From: Trichuris trichiura
Lineage: Eukaryota; Nematoda; Enoplea; Trichinellida; Trichuridae
Direction of reading: 5' to 3'
DNA: 64,000 bases
Assembly: GCA_037903355.1 (NCBI GenBank)
Contig: JBAJFE010000014.1
Coordinates: 4,154,001 to 4,218,000 of the forward strand
Part shown: positions 46,515 through 58,371 of the stretch, one piece after another
How positions within the stretch are numbered: the first letter of the stretch is position 1
Layout: every line of letters begins with the position of its first letter
Position numbers and translations under genes: made by a program
Notes under the pieces: generated by a model
Told to the model about the DNA's origin: nothing
The model's database searches: none
The model's input: only the letters and a program-made list of their open reading frames with translations

Positions 46515-48300
46515 CAGTCATCCCTCAATTTACTGCGGGTGAGGTCCCAGTGTACCGCAATAAAGTGAATAATCAAAATAAAACGATTGACGCATACTGT
46601 TTGCTTTCTTAGTGGATTAAGTTTTGTTCACACCATACTATGGCTTCTAATGGCCTGCTGAGACCGCATCAGCATTGCGACAGAAAAGTGTTCCCTTAAT
46701 GCTTTAAATGCCTTCATTGTTAAAATATGCTAATGATTGCTTGCGCCTGAGATGACTCATAATTTTTTGCTGATATCAGTTCTCGTTTCGACATTAACAA
46801 CTGCTCAACACACCAAGCTATGACTGCCAAAAAATATCGTGACACCAGCAATCCAGTTAAATAAGGCACGAATGAAGTTTGTCCAGTTGACTGACTGTTT
46901 TGATCACGAAAGATTTTTCTGTAGCATGCAATACTGCTTGACAGCATTTTTCCTACAGTATAACTTCTTTTGAAACAGGTAGCAATCTTCTCAAACCCTT
47001 CTGCTCTTTTATGAACTAATTTCACGTAATGCTGCAAGTCTTTTGTCGTCACTTCAGCAGTGTTCACTGCGCCTTCTTTAGTCATAAATTTTAGCTCAGA
47101 AAATAACCTTCTCTGTTCATCATTAAGGCGCAAATAATCATCCGCGGAAGCTATATAATGAGATTACAGTAACTCATTCACATCTTCCGGCGCTATTTGC
47201 AACCTCAGTTTTCTTCCCATGTGCGTCACATCCGCGCTCTTTTTTCCTCCTGAAACCTGTAATCTCTCATGGTCATTTATAATGGCAGCGCTTGTTCAAA
47301 ACACTTTTCAATGCTGGTGCTTTAATTTCCTAAAATTATAGCTACTTTCTAGAAGGTTCTCAATTTGCCTTGCAGAGAGGCATGTGAAAAACCCTGTCTG
47401 TAGCTTCAATGGTTGTACGGAAGATTTCATGAATATTAAGATTAAAAGATTAGAGTCATCCATCAGCGGCAAAGTAGACATTTGCCAGTAATAAAGGAAC
47501 GTTAATCTCGCTGTACATATCCACCAGAGTTTTCGGTAGACAGGATCCATGATCTACAATCAGTAATATTTTGAAAGAACTTTTTTTTATCTGGACAGTA
47601 GCCCTCAACAGGAAGTTTAATATAATCAACAAATCAAGTTTTGAAGACATGCTGGCAACTATGTAGTTCGATTTCATTTTTAAAGCACAGGCCGGGTAGG
47701 ATCTTGCATAATTCCTAAACATTCAAAAATTTTCGGAATGGTGAATGCGCATTGGCTTCAACTTAAAATTGCTAGCGACGTTAACCCTTAATAAAAGAAT
47801 GAGCCTTTCTTTTGAAGTTTTGAAGCCAGACGTTGACAACTCCCTGGTTATAAAATCCTACTGGACATCTTTTTCTAAAACAATGCTGTTTCATGTACAT
47901 TGTTGCTCAGCGCAGCCACTTTCATCATCATAGGCAGCTTGCTGCACCCTCTAAATCAGCACTAGCAGTTTCGCCTAGCAGTTTTATATTGTCCAGACGA
48001 TTTTCTTCGTTAGCCCTCAAGAAACAACCTCTGCTAGCTTCAGACCTTTCTTCTGCACTTTCCCTGCCTCTTTCAGTCCTCACTACATTAAAGAGTTGTA
48101 GGGCTTTGGTCTGCATTATACTTTGACTTAAAATAACGGTGGTCTTAATTTGATCGTCTGTGCATCTACCAGGACTTTTTCGACATACAGACAGTTTTCG
48201 CATAACCCGTTTTTTGCTCAGATGCGATTTTGAAATCATAGCACTTTCTCACATAACGCTATTCTGATTTCGCTCACATGCAGTTTCACCGGCTCGAAAG
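46515..48300 (-). mobile_element. Tigger1-like transposase remnant, minus strand
   Basis: The left terminus at 46515 (CAGTCATCCCTCAATTTACTGCGGG) resembles Tigger ends. The minus strand reads, in order from 48239 to 46720: the KALQLFN..RTERGRESAEER.EASRG segment with the LDNIKLLGETASAD block; then SFKILLIVDHGSCLPKTLVDM, the second DDE aspartate block where Tigger1 has ILLIDNAPGHP; then the C-terminal segment ending SSIACYRKIFRDQNSQSTGQTSF. All parts correspond to the Tigger1/TIGD-type protein and are in the right order, with frameshifts between them. The 5' end is lost at the junction with the opposite-strand remnant. Confidence 0.78.
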
Positions 48301-48429
48301 CTTGGGTGCATTGCAAAGTCTTCCTGTGTTTTCATCCATTGAGACTTAACGTACGCTTCGCTCTGGTCTTATGCGCGTTCTTCGGTCACGAGCAAGAGAA
48401 GCACTGATTCTACTGTGACAAAAATATTA

Positions 48430-49468
48430 TCCTCAGAATGGCCATTAACAATGTCATAGAAGCTTGGAATGTATCGAAACAACGCATGCATCGTGTTTGA
48501 CGGAAACGTACCCCAGATTTGACCTACAATTTTGAGGACATAGTGTCATATGCAAAATTACTGAAAGCTGCGTTCATTGGCAAACAGGCTAAGCTTCGAG
48601 AAAATAAAATACCTGGATGTGAACGACATTTGGAATAGTAAGCGGATGATCCACAGGAGAATCAGGAGGAAGAAAAGAAACAGATAATAAAAACCAGAAA
48701 CCTCCGCGGCAACTGACTACCACTGAACTATTAGATGCTTTAGAAACTATTGAGCACCGGTTACAATGGCTCGACGACATTGACCGTAACGTAAAAATCA
48801 AGATAGCCATAAATGATATCCAAGCCAGCTTGTGGCTATATAACTGCTGTAAGAAGACCAAGTGCAAAGCACAGGAACCTTGAGTTCTAGTTTACCGCAA
48901 TAAGGAAACACTGCCGAGCTACGGAGAGATAATTTCTGCCTCTTATACAACCTCAGTTCTACCATGACTAAGTATAATGAGGTGAAAAAGCGAGTTCGGT
49001 GGACCTGCATTCTCTTCTGAGAATTAGATAATTTATTTTAAAATTGAGATGACCTCCTTCCATAAGCTAAAGACGAAAGCAGGTTCCTCCTGAAAGTCGT
49101 TTTAAATTCTATCTGCTGTAAAGAGTTCTACCATCGAAGTTACTCCGTTAATACACGATCGCCATAGAAAGACGGGGTGTCTTTTAACAGGCTTAGGTTG
49201 TTTCATAGTTGGTCTTCTGGTTCACGGGTTTGGCCTGTTGATGGTCAAGCCCGTGAACCAGAAGACCAACCATGAAACAACCTAAGCCTGTTAAAGGACA
49301 CCCCGTTTTTCGAAATTGTTGTTCACAACTAAACAATCATTTTGACTTTTTAAACCAAGTCGTAATTGTCCTATAGTTTATGTGCCTCCTACAGCACGAT
49401 TTCATATAATGCGAGATTTTCGAAGATTTTCAAGTGATCAAATTTTTGCGTTATACGAGAACTGCCTG
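48430..49468 (+). mobile_element. Tigger1-like C-terminal remnant, plus strand
   Basis: The plus-strand translation has AINNVIEAWNVSKQRM near 48440 and then RQLTTTELLDALETIEHRL...DIDRNVKIK at about 48705-48883, matching the C-terminal part of Tigger1-like transposases. The right terminus at 49468 (reverse complement CAGGCAGTTCTCGTATAACGC) is Tigger-like and is followed by TA. It lies back-to-back with the minus-strand remnant, so these are two separate elements. The PLE hairpin 49172-49309 is inserted in its 3' region. Confidence 0.7.
49172..49309. repeat. PLE-arm-only hairpin
   Basis: Near-perfect inverted repeat: gacggggtgtc.tttaacaggc at the left pairs with the right edge, through to a short centre (about 49238-49250). 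The sequence equals the outermost arms of the 12197 and 14235 PLE copies, without the hammerhead core or family block. It appears to be an internally deleted palindrome. Confidence 0.8.
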
Positions 49469-49470
49469 TA

Positions 49471-52109
49471 ATCAGTACGCTTTCTTATTTTATGTGCATT
49501 CACTGGAGCTGCGTTTTTAGTTTCTTCTGAGGACCTTTCTTTTGCATTGACCATTTGACTAAAAGTTCAGCTCAAGAAGCCTAACCTTTAACCTACCTCA
49601 GCGTTCTACATGCCCTTCTCGCTAAGCTTGTGCATTTCTAGCTTTTGGTTAAAAGTGAGGGGCGTGAAACACTTCTATTCATTTGATAGCTTAGCACCTA
49701 TAATAGTTACTATAATTAGAATGTCTTGAATTCTTGTATCAAATGAGCATCTCTTCCTAACGAAAAACAGCATTTGTTATGGAAGAAGAAATGACCAACC
49801 AGCTAGTCAGGGGCAGCTACCAGTAAAAATTGAGCATCCTGTACTAATTAGAGATACCTTAATGATTGATGCTCCTAGAAAAAAATTGCTTATCGTCGTC
49901 GATTGGGAACCTGTGAGGCATGATGATACCAACTATGAGAAAAGGTAGACAAAAAGCAGCATTCTGTGAACGAACCACCCACACTATGCCGGCTGCGCAA
50001 AGGTAACACATTAACCAGTGCCGTTTATGTTACGAAGCGCAAATCATACACTTTCTGACGCAGGCGAAGATGAATTATGCGTTTCTTTCAATATGTAGTC
50101 TACGCCATCCATGTTCGCCAAAAATAGAAATGGAAGCTCGCGTAATATCTGCTGTAGGTTTTCGGCTGTGTTAGTTTAACCTGCTTAGCGCCCAGCAATT
50201 ATAGCGAAGCGGAATAGAACGAGGGATGACCATAATGACAAACTGCCATGTATGCGCTAAGCCAATGTTTGAAATTAGGCATTGTTTAGAATGGGTAGGC
50301 AATCCATCGAACGACGAAAATATTTAAGTGATATTTACTTCGAAAGCATTCTGTACAGTGCTGAGGGACAAACCAACAATGTATGCAACTGAAGCTTTTC
50401 ATCCATACCTCTGCAAGCCTACAGTGATGCTTCCAAGCAAAACGGGTTGTTTTTTGCTAATTTGCCAGCTATACTTTTCTTCCATTTTAGCTTAGGCTAG
50501 GGTGGAACGGGATAGCCGACAAGGATGCGGAACAAAACTGAGTGCTTTATTCGTAAAAGCTTGCAGGTTATAGTATTCTGCCCTAACCTACGCAGAAGTC
50601 AAAACATGTGAACATCGCAACTGCAACGCAGAGAGAATAGCGCAATTCGCGTCGCCGCTGTAGGTTTAGCGGGGCGTAGGTGACAAGATCCTAAAAACTT
50701 CCATTGCGAAGATGCATTTCTCACTTTGCTTAAATATCAATCCTCGTTCCACATAGTGCCCAGACATATGGACAATGGTTAGGAAAAGTGCGCAGTGGAT
50801 TGAAAAACAGACATTCCACACTTTATGTAATAATGTCATGCATTCTATGGAAAGATTGGGCTTTCTCTAAAATGCCTACATCTCATACATTGTTAGTAAC
50901 ACACATGGCTAGTTTGTATACTGACTGAGTGATAAGTGGTAGCTCTAGTATCATTTGGTTTCTTGAATGTTTAGATTGATAGTGAGTGGTGCGTGCAATG
51001 AAACAGCTAATGCCAAACGAAATGATAGTTAGCGTAGGCTGGTGATGGAGCAAAATCGTTTCTGAAAGCTTCAGAAAACCCTTCTTGAGTAAACTGTTTC
51101 ACAGCCGGGGTAACTCTTCTCGATATAAAACACAACTTTAACGAAAGTCACGTGTCCAAAGGTAATCATTAGGTTAAACAAACCTGGTTGTCACATGGAC
51201 TTAACGTGATGCAGTTTAGAAAGCACTTGTTTTGCCTTAAAGTTACTGACATGCGCCACGCACATGATTTCAACTTGCTTCAAGAAATGCTGAAATAGTA
51301 ACCGTTTGTGCTACTGAAATACTTCCGAAGAAATTTTTGATATCATACATTGCCATTAAATCATTGAGCGGCATGTTTATTTATTCAATGCTTTATTCTA
51401 CAAGGGCTTTTATGATTTTTCAACTATTACGCAGTAGTTCAGGCAACTTTAAGTTTGTTCTTTTATCACGCATGGGTTTTGCTTTGCATTTCTCAGCCCC
51501 CGTATTAGCAGAATTAGCTGCTTTTTCCGTCCTTGAAAACATAACTTTCAGCACTGCGATGTTTTGAACATTCTCAAGCTGCAGAATCATAATGTACTTG
51601 CGCCTGTCATTTCTTTATTTGAGCATCTTTTGTTACTTCAACCGCTATGAGATTGTGTTCGTCTGGTGCTGCAATATCAAGGAAAAGAGGATCTTTCAGA
51701 CTGTAGACATAACTGTGACTTCTAAGCTGTGCTTTCGTTTAGATATCACTTGGTCACTTGTGTTACTAGCAAAAGAGCGAGTACCCCATTTTTACCTGGA
51801 TTTTTTTCTTCCTCACATCTGTCCCACTTATGTGGTGTCTACGACTTCTACGCTTCGCTTTTTGATGTGACAGTAAAAGTTGCTAACCGGCTTGCTGCGT
51901 GTTTTTCAAACCGGGACAGCCTAACGCTGGTGAGCGCAAGGTCCAAACCACGCAGCTAGCGATTCGTAACTCCCGCTTTGAGCCCTTAAGCAACTGCGCA
52001 GCGTTTCCTTTGGATGTTATATAAATATTCAGGATTCCACGGTACCTTAAATTCCCAGGTTTGCACACAATATAAGTTCTTACAAGGGCTCCTTTCGCGC
52101 TTTTAACTT
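49471..52109. other. Stretch without a recognisable gene
   Basis: Only short open frames on both strands. No recognisable domains or terminal repeats. Confidence 0.45.
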
Positions 52110-52122
52110 TATAAAACAGTTG

Positions 52123-52528
52123 GTTGTAAGGTCTTCTACGGCTTTTTCCGTTTTTCGTTGTGCTGTTATCTGTAATTAAACTAAAACAACTGCTCTACCA
52201 ACGGATGGATGAGCCGTTATTAAGAAAATGTACAGATATCAACGCACTCAACTTTTTTAATGTTCAAAGCTTTCGGAACGCTCTAGTTCCGTCGTCAGTG
52301 AGGTGGTGGACCCCCTGACGACAGAACTAGAACGTTCCGAAAGCTTTGAACATTAAAAAAGTTGAGTGCGTTGATATCTGTACATTTTCTTAATAACGGC
52401 TCATCCATCCGTTGGTAGAGCAGTTGTTTCAGTTTAATTACAGATAACAGCACAACAAAAAAACGGGAAAAGCCGTAGAAGACCTTACAACCACGAAACA
52501 GCCCGTTACAAAACACCCAGTTTTCAAG
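52123..52528. mobile_element. Near-perfect palindromic PLE derivative (giant hairpin)
   Basis: Exact 13-bp target duplication TATAAAACAGTTG at 52110-52122 and 52529-52541. The left arm (52126-52299) and right arm (52315-52492) are almost perfectly complementary over about 170 bases around a 15-base centre. Each arm ends at the centre in a hammerhead-like core, one per strand (52271-52298 on the minus strand, 52315-52342 on the plus strand). It has no coding capacity. Same subfamily as 38845-39385 and 21960-22190. Confidence 0.93.
52315..52342 (+). ncRNA. Hammerhead-ribozyme-like core at hairpin centre
   Basis: CTGACGA, spacer C, AGAAC/GTTCC stem with one mismatch, GAAAGC. The mirror copy on the minus strand (52298-52271) has a perfect GGAAC/GTTCC stem. 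Both face away from the centre. Confidence 0.5.
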
Positions 52529-52541
52529 TATAAAACAGTTG

Positions 52542-54103
52542 TTCTAAACATAAGACAGTAACTGGTTTGATGCAGTTGCATGGAAAGGCTTGGAGAATTT
52601 AGTAGGAAGTTGCTATAATCTCTTCCAGACGTGCTATGCTTTTCCAAATATGCCTTTCTTTGCTATGCAGCTGAATAGTTTTTCTCAGGCAAGAAAACTT
52701 GCCGTCCCTTGTAGCATTACTTTACAGCAGTTGACTTGCTTTAACAGTAGATTTACATTACGGCATTTTTGCTCGAAAGTAAGGTAAGCCAATTCGTTGA
52801 AGACGGGAAAAGGGAGCTAGCAATGCTCTAAAAAGTTAAACAGGTTCCAACGATGTCATCTTTACTGCAGTTACTGCCGATTCATTTATTGTCTGATCAT
52901 TCGTTCCTTAAGTACAAGCAGTTGAAACTGTCTGTAGGAAAAACTATTTCACGTTGAAACTATAGTTCTTTTCGTAATACATAGAAATTCATTGCACGGA
53001 CTGTGTGCGTGTGTGCGTGTGCGCGCGCGTTTATTCTCAGATTTCTGGAGCAAACCAACGCTTAAGTGTTCAGGGAAAGAAAGTGCAACTTTGTTGCTCT
53101 GCTGTGCTCATTAGTCACGCCCACGACGGTTGAACTGCAGACTTTCTTATCATTATTCTCTATAGATAACGTTGCGACAATTGCTTACACAGCATATGCA
53201 TTATATTACGCGCTCTGAACAACTTTGGGATCATTCAAAGTATAGAGGATGAGCTGCACAGAGTATGAAAGATTAGTCTTTGTTTTGTCAACGGTTTTGG
53301 TTAAGCCCAGAATCTAGTAATAAGCGGGAAGCCTTGAAACAAGCTACAGGAAATACGGTAGGTCTGCTGCATTGAAAAACCATTTCAAGTATGTAACTCA
53401 TGCATCAGTCTTAGAAAGTTGCTTGCCATTAGCCATCATGTCGTTTAAATCAGTTCCTATGGGTGATTTCGTCTCAGAAGAAAACTTAAATGTGAGTAAC
53501 TTGCTGTTTAGATTTTGCGCGTGATTTCAACACTACCCAATGCTTTTTTGCCGTAATTTTATCTCACTGCTGCTAACGCTTGAAAGCGCTGCAATTTTCT
53601 GTGCCCATTCGTAACATATATGTCCACTGCGAAAACAAGTACGGTAGCAGCAGCGTGAAATTACTGCATGCATCATGGAAGTTTATAACCTGTACCGCTG
53701 CAGCACCTCAAGGTCATCATTTTTTACAGTACTGGCTGCCTATCTCGAGTCCTGAAAGGAAATCAAAAGATTTGCCGCTGTACCGTTGTCTACTGTTGTT
53801 TTCTTCCTGAAAAAGGAATTGCGAAACTCCTGCTCAGCAAGTAGTGCTCATACAATCTTCTCTTCTGCAACTAAAAACCTCAATCACTTATGGCACTATT
53901 AGATCAGAGTAAGTATACCTCCACGCATTTGAACTTGTATGCGCGTTAAATTGTGTGACAGTAATGAGGGGCTATTTATTGTATTCGTTTTAGAATAACC
54001 AACTTAGGTATAAACATGCTTCGTTTTGCTAAGTTTTTCTTATCCATGCCTGCTTGATGTGAAAGGTCGTATCCTGAACGATGAATTCTTAAGCATCCTT
54101 TTT
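52542..54103. other. Upstream region of the nucleoside transporter gene
   Basis: No recognised coding sequence. A possible 5' exon of the transporter could start near 53438 (MSFKSVPMGDF..., then a GTGAGT donor), but it does not join in frame with the next exon. A (TG/CG)n microsatellite lies at 53003-53031. Confidence 0.4.
53003..53031. repeat. Dinucleotide TG/CG microsatellite
   Basis: Alternating purine-pyrimidine run (tgtgtgcgtgtgtgcgtgtg, then cgcgcgcg), a potential Z-DNA stretch upstream of the transporter gene. Confidence 0.8.
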
Positions 54104-54107
54104 AGGA

Positions 54108-57100
54108 ATGGCTGAACTGCGGAGCTACAAGCCAACGAATCGCGTGGAAACAGGCACAGTGAAACCTATGCATGATCAAAATTCAATTCCAACAAGTAAA
54201 ATGGAAGTAAAATCTACGTCTACCGTACATAGGATAAAAGAAATTATGTTGAAAGCCTCTTCTCCCCAAAGTCAGCTATGCATTAAGCAAGGATTTTGGG
54301 TTTGTCTTGCCATCGCCTATCATGCTTATTTCATCGCTGCGGTGGTAAAAAATTACCAAAGAGCACTTGCACTGATTGTATTTACTGCAATTGGCTGGTA
54401 TTTGTTTCTGTACTATCGAGTGTTTAAAGCCTACTGCAGCCCAAAAATTAATGCAAGCTTTGCCAAGAGCATCTGTCCGCTAATTAAAAAGTTGTGGGCG
54501 AAATGTTTGACGAAATGGTACTAAGAAGAATCATGATGACTTTTGATTTCTAATTTAACACGTTTAGTATAGCGTACTTGGCAGTTGCCATTTTGTTCAC
54601 AGCAGTCGTTCTCTATTGTACATCGCACGACTGGAAAAGGCTAAATTCCTTAGCTGGGGTTCTTGTCATCGTATTAATACTCCTAATATTATCAAACTCA
54701 CCAACAAAGGTAGGAATTTCATTTTATTTTATTGCAGAACTTGAACAAATTCTTCACAGGTAAACTGGAGACCAGTATTGACCGGAATTGGCCTACAGTT
54801 CCTGATTGGACTTATTGTCATGCGGTGGCCATCAGGCACTTTGGCATTTCAGTGGTTATCTGACCAAATAGTCACCTTTCTGCATTATTCCGAAGAGGGC
54901 GCCAAGTTCGTGTATGGTTTTCTCGTTACTCCTCCGAACATATGCGGCGTTTACCCAGTTTTCATTTTTTCCGTAAGCTTTCACCGCATTGCGCTTCACT
55001 TGTTCAGGCGCTTTGTATTTAGGTCTTACAAGCCATCCTTTACTTTGCTGCAGTTGTATCGCTTTTATATCACCTTGGAGTCATCCAGGCAGCAATAGTT
55101 CCATTTGCATGGTTTATGCAGAAATTACTGGGTACCACTGCTGCTGAATCCTTGAATGCTATAGCAGCAATTTTTCTGGGAATTTCTGAATCTCCTTTGC
55201 TCATAAAACCATACTTGAAAAAATTAACGGACTCTGAACTTGTCGCCATCATGTGCTCTGGTTTTGGCTCTGTATCTGGCTCACTGTTTGCAGCATATGT
55301 TTCGTTCGGGGTAAGAGCTATAGTCTGCTCCATTGTAAATCACGAACTTAAACTTATTCAATGAGCTGAACATAAATACATATACTATTTTAGGCTTTGA
55401 TTTTAGGCTTGTCCTGCATACATTCTATCAGCTAGCGTCATGTCAGCACCAGGATCCTTGGCCTGTGCCAAACTGGTCATGCCTGAATTGCAAGAATCCA
55501 AGTTAAAACAAGTGGAACAGATGAAGCTGCAGAAAAGGTACATATTTTTTTTCAAAGGGCACTATGCCTAATTACTTAAGATTATAACTTACTCGTGATA
55601 ATTTGTTCGGACCATGCTAACCATTAACTTCTCACTCACTTGCAATGTGATCGCTTCAGCGAGCATAAGAATTTCCTTGAAGCAATCAGCAATGGTGCCT
55701 GTGATGCGATTATGGTGATCGCGCAAATCGCTGCTAATTTGATCGTATTTATTTCTATCCTGTCGTTTCTCAACGCTGTAATCAGCTGGCTTGGTGTTAT
55801 GGTCGACATAGAAGACCTCAGCTTTGAAGTGCGCTTGATTTCGTATGCCATCATTTTTACAGTCATTCGATAATTGCAGAAAATCCTGGGATATGTCTTC
55901 TTCCCCATAGCATTCCTAATGGGTGTTAGCAACGCAGCAGATATGGGCGAACGAGTTGCTGAGACAATGGTAGTTGCTGAATTACTGGGCACCAAAGTAG
56001 TCTTGAATGAATTCATCGCATATCAAAAGATGAGTCGGTATATTCAATCCAAGCAGCTGTCGGTAAGCAGGAAATCCCCCAGCATTATTTTAATTATTAA
56101 TCCAGTGTGCCTGTATGTTACCCCGGAGGTGGCAAGGAATCCCTGAATCAGGACTACAGTCAATTCATAGTGCATACCTGTTGAAATCAAACATTTTGCT
56201 GAACTTCCATTTTTTTAATTAGAAGACGATTAAGTTCGCGCTATCCAGTAATCTGCGCTACTCTGAAAGTTTGTTCAACTGCTGTCAAATTCTATTAATA
56301 GTTACCTGCTCCCACCCTAAGGACCTTTCTTACTGATTTTTTGCACTTGATACTTCCTATTCTCAGGTATCAATATAAATCAAAGGTCATCAGCTAAAGC
56401 AGTGTTTCTCAACGTGGGCCGTGGGGCTCCCCTGGGGGGCCCTGAAAGCCACGGGGGCCCTGGAAGATAATGCGGCAGGACATTGTCCCAATCAACGGTG
56501 GGCCCTGACAAGGCTTAAAGGGGCTCTGGTGGGCCCTGACAAGGCCTAGGGGGGCCCTAGGGCAAAAAAGGTTGCGAAACTATGAGCTAAAGTATAGCCA
56601 GCTGACAATAGAAACGAATTTGAAAATTTTTTGTAAACGATAAGTTTCACCATCTACCACAAGAGTACAGTCATTTATCAATTTCATGCAGACAATGCGG
56701 AGCCTTCATGACGGATGAATCCCGTCACCACTGTCAAATGCATGAATGAATGTAAATAAAGATTGTAGAGACGGCTTAAAAGTCACAGTTCGGAAAAAGA
56801 GGTTCCCAGCTTTAAAGATCATAAATTGCAGCCGAGTGAAAGATGAGAAAAAAATTCAGATGAATGATAAAATGATACAAAATCTAAGTGTGATAAAGGC
56901 GGACGAAAGAAGTTGCTTTATTTGGTTTTGTAATACTTTTCTTATGGAATTAATAGTGTGGTCTTTATATTTTAGGTACCCGTAACCATTCGTTTATCAA
57001 AAAGTTTCTAAAATCTAGGACTTTTGAGCGTTCGCTGGAGCAAAACATTCAGTCTCCGTAAAACTGTATCAACTGGAAATGACCGCTGCGACACTTGTCT

Positions 57101-58162
57101 GCTCATCCGTTACCATAAGTGAATCCTTGGTTTGGGCCAGGCTTTCATTGCTGAAATTTCTGCTCTGCATCGCTTCCCAGCATTTATGAGTCTTTTCAAT
57201 GGCTCTCTGTTTTTCAAGCTTTTTAGGAAACTTCAACTCCTACTTCAAAATATTAGTAATTCACAGTGCAGCCAAACTTGTTGTTATAACTGCCACAATT
57301 AATTTACAACGGTTCTATGTCGCCAAAGAATTTAAGATTATGCGCAGAATCTTACATAAAGCGGTAAATGCAGCGTATAACTAATAATTCTTAAAATTAT
57401 CTTTGCGTTACTTGTGTACGCTGCACTTGAAGCGTAAATGAGTTTAATGTTTTGAAACAGTCCCTATCTACAAAGTATTGCATTATGTACAGGCAAGTGT
57501 TTCGAAACTGGTAACGCTTCAGTTCCTGAGTATTTTTATCGAGGCATGTCTACCTATTCCAGCTAACTCGTCAAATCTCAGATTAAATAGGAAAGAGTCT
57601 GTTGATGGGTGAATGACAGTTTTTGACAGAAGTTACGTGAACGCAAACATCATTAAGCTTTGCTTTTTGATTTTCGACAAGCATCTTCCAAACCGTAAGT
57701 TTAAATCTGTGTCAATGTAGCATTCATCAGTCTTACTCTATAGTCACGCTAACTTGCCAAAATGACTGTTTCTTTAAATTAAACGGAAAGAGATTCTCTT
57801 CCTAAAACTTTTACTGAACCAAAATGTACACGAGATAATGAGAAGAATGATTGCAGCCTCATGCGCAAATGATGGCCACCTACAGCCTCTGCAGCTTTGC
57901 AAATTTCGGCAGCATTGGAATAATGCTTGGAAGTATTGGCAGCATCTGCCCAGAAAAAAAGTCGGTCCTCACGCAATACGCGCTGAAAGCTCTTCTTGCA
58001 GGTTGTGCGACTTCTCTTTTGACAACCAGCTGGGCAGGTATGACTCTGCAGTGTCCCAAAACTCTTTCAGTTATTTTGTGGCTTGCAGGTATTTTCGTAG
58101 AGCAGCCCCAGTTCTGCGTGCCATCCATCTCAAAAGGTTGTTTCAACATCACTGCAGTATAG
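54108..58162 (+). CDS. Concentrative nucleoside transporter (CNT/SLC28 family), nine coding exons
   Basis: Polytopic plasma-membrane cation-coupled importer of nucleosides. Coding exons: 54108-54517, 54568-54709, 54760-54972, 55023-55310, 55407-55537, 55660-55828, 55880-56062, 57857-58037 and 58089-58162, all phase-consistent, 596 residues. Family hallmarks include VNWRPVLTGIGLQF, LLYHLGVIQ, the substrate-site block SESPLLIKPYL near residues 310-320, ASVMSAPGSLACAKLV, FFPIAFLMGV and ATYSLCSFANFGSIGIMLG near residues 519-537. Six introns are 50-122 bp and one is 1.8 kb. The last, 58038-58088, is 51 bp without a stop, so retention would add 17 residues in frame. The ATG lies two bases after a TTTTTAG acceptor, so a non-coding exon or spliced leader probably precedes it. 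The length fits the family, with no lesions. Confidence 0.94.
56400..56584. mobile_element. hAT-type MITE in the transporter's large intron
   Basis: A 185-bp GC-rich insertion with exact 8-bp duplication AGCTAAAG (56392-56399 and 56585-56592). Ends CAGTGTTTCTCAACG and, inverted, CATAGTTTCGCAACC. The interior repeats 'gggccctgacaaggc' twice and is full of GGGCCC palindromes. It is non-coding. Confidence 0.88.
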
Positions 58163-58271
58163 CACACAGCCCATTGTAGATATGGTTGCAGTACGTTCTC
58201 CATGCCATGTAGCGAACAACAACGCACTGTCGTTGAAATGTTTTGCCTAATTTGCTTCCTTTACTCAGGAA

Positions 58272-58277
58272 AATAAA
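58272..58277 (+). terminator. AATAAA poly(A) signal of the transporter gene
   Basis: AATAAA about 110 bases after the transporter stop codon on the sense strand, consistent with exon 9 being the last exon. Confidence 0.65.
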
Positions 58278-58371
58278 GTATGTCATGGAAAAACCTTTGA
58301 GCTAATTCTAACCGTTTATTCAGCCATTCTCGCTGAAAATTTTACATGACAGTCGATTTACATGATTACAT

